The notes beneath the pieces are model-generated. The model saw only the letters and a program-made list of their open reading frames with translations. It was not told the origin of the DNA and did not search any database. A program made the translations under genes and the position numbers. A stretch of DNA of 64,000 nucleotides from Massilia agilis (GTDB lineage: Bacteria > Pseudomonadota > Gammaproteobacteria > Burkholderiales > Burkholderiaceae_D), in the NCBI RefSeq assembly GCF_024756255.1, contig NZ_JANUHB010000001.1:186001-250000 (forward strand). The letters are read 5' to 3'. Shown here piece after piece: positions 63,767-64,000 of this stretch (position 1 is the first letter of the stretch; each line of letters opens with the position of its first letter).

Positions 63767-64000
63767 ATGAGCATTGTTGACAATAAAAAAGCCTTTTTCG
63801 ACTACTTCATCGAGGACCGCTACGAGGCCGGCCTGGTGCTGGAAGGGTGGGAGGTCAAGGCGATCCGCGAGGGCCGGGTACAGATCAAGGAAGCGTACGT
63901 GCTCGTACGCGGCGGCGAGCTGTTCCTGTTCGGCGCGCACATCAGCCCGCTGGGTACCACCTCCGCCTGGAGCAATGCCGAAGTGCTGCGCAGCCGCAAG
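63767..64000 (+). CDS. smpB: SsrA-binding protein SmpB (3' end outside window)
   Basis: The first 78 codons are present. N-terminal OB-fold sequence [28 protein letters not shown] and [10 protein letters not shown] are typical. SmpB delivers tmRNA to stalled ribosomes. The gene runs off the right edge and is divergent from ratA. Confidence 0.95.
   Translation, partial: MSIVDNKKAFFDYFIEDRYEAGLVLEGWEVKAIREGRVQIKEAYVLVRGGELFLFGAHISPLGTTSAWSNAEVLRSRK

Overview
The window is a high-GC chromosomal segment of a beta-proteobacterium, most likely Oxalobacteraceae (Massilia/Telluria/Duganella-like). The basis is the third-position GC bias, the right-hand order guaA-guaB-DUF4124 gene-rnfH-ratA-smpB that I associate with Burkholderiales, and the protein families present (PHA synthase, PolB, MmyB-type regulator, SpvB-like protein). 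Genus is an inference from remembered similarity; no search was run. I see no rRNA, intact tRNA, CRISPR array or complete insertion sequence.

Layout. 0-6 kb: a large membrane-anchored STAND-type regulator running off the left edge, a FlgO-like protein, and an SpvB/FG-GAP protein that stops where an Rhs/TcdB-type core would begin. 6-14.5 kb: PaaK-like adenylating enzyme, DNA polymerase II, ferritin-like protein, GH1-like glycosidase, M20 amidohydrolase, PurU. 14.6-25.5 kb: a seven-gene operon (PHA synthase, MaoC-Pta fusion, acetate kinase, outer-membrane factor, membrane-fusion protein, double-ATPase ABC protein, ABC permease) preceded by two FNR-type sites, then a convergent universal stress protein. 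This looks like a low-oxygen energy/export module.

26-43 kb is a phosphate district: ppx, sixA, ppk, a CpdB-like lipoprotein nucleotidase, a HAD hydrolase, and a TonB receptor/metallophosphoesterase/glycolipid glycosyltransferase/membrane protein run. Five promoters here share one architecture, GTCA-N7-GTCA-N9 followed by a TACAGT-like -10, which I read as PhoB boxes. Together they predict a local Pho regulon covering polyphosphate, phosphate scavenging and probably lipid remodelling.

43-52 kb is mixed: MmyB-type regulator with divergent epimerase, a second FtsZ without the usual C-terminal peptide, a secreted amidohydrolase, an FG-GAP lipoprotein, and an SDR-SnoaL fusion divergent from an AraC regulator. 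52-56.6 kb: a tight three-gene operon, OsmC-YcaO, metallo-beta-lactamase-fold protein and JmjC-type cupin, that looks like an undescribed modification system.

56.8-59.0 kb: a small, AT-richer, integrase-less island between the 3' end of guaA and a diverged direct repeat of that 3' end. It holds two unrecognised small genes, a degenerate proline/serine/leucine-coding repeat and three tandem 10-bp repeats. 59-64 kb is conserved housekeeping sequence: guaA, guaB (with a REP-like palindrome between them), a DUF4124 protein, rnfH, ratA and the start of smpB.
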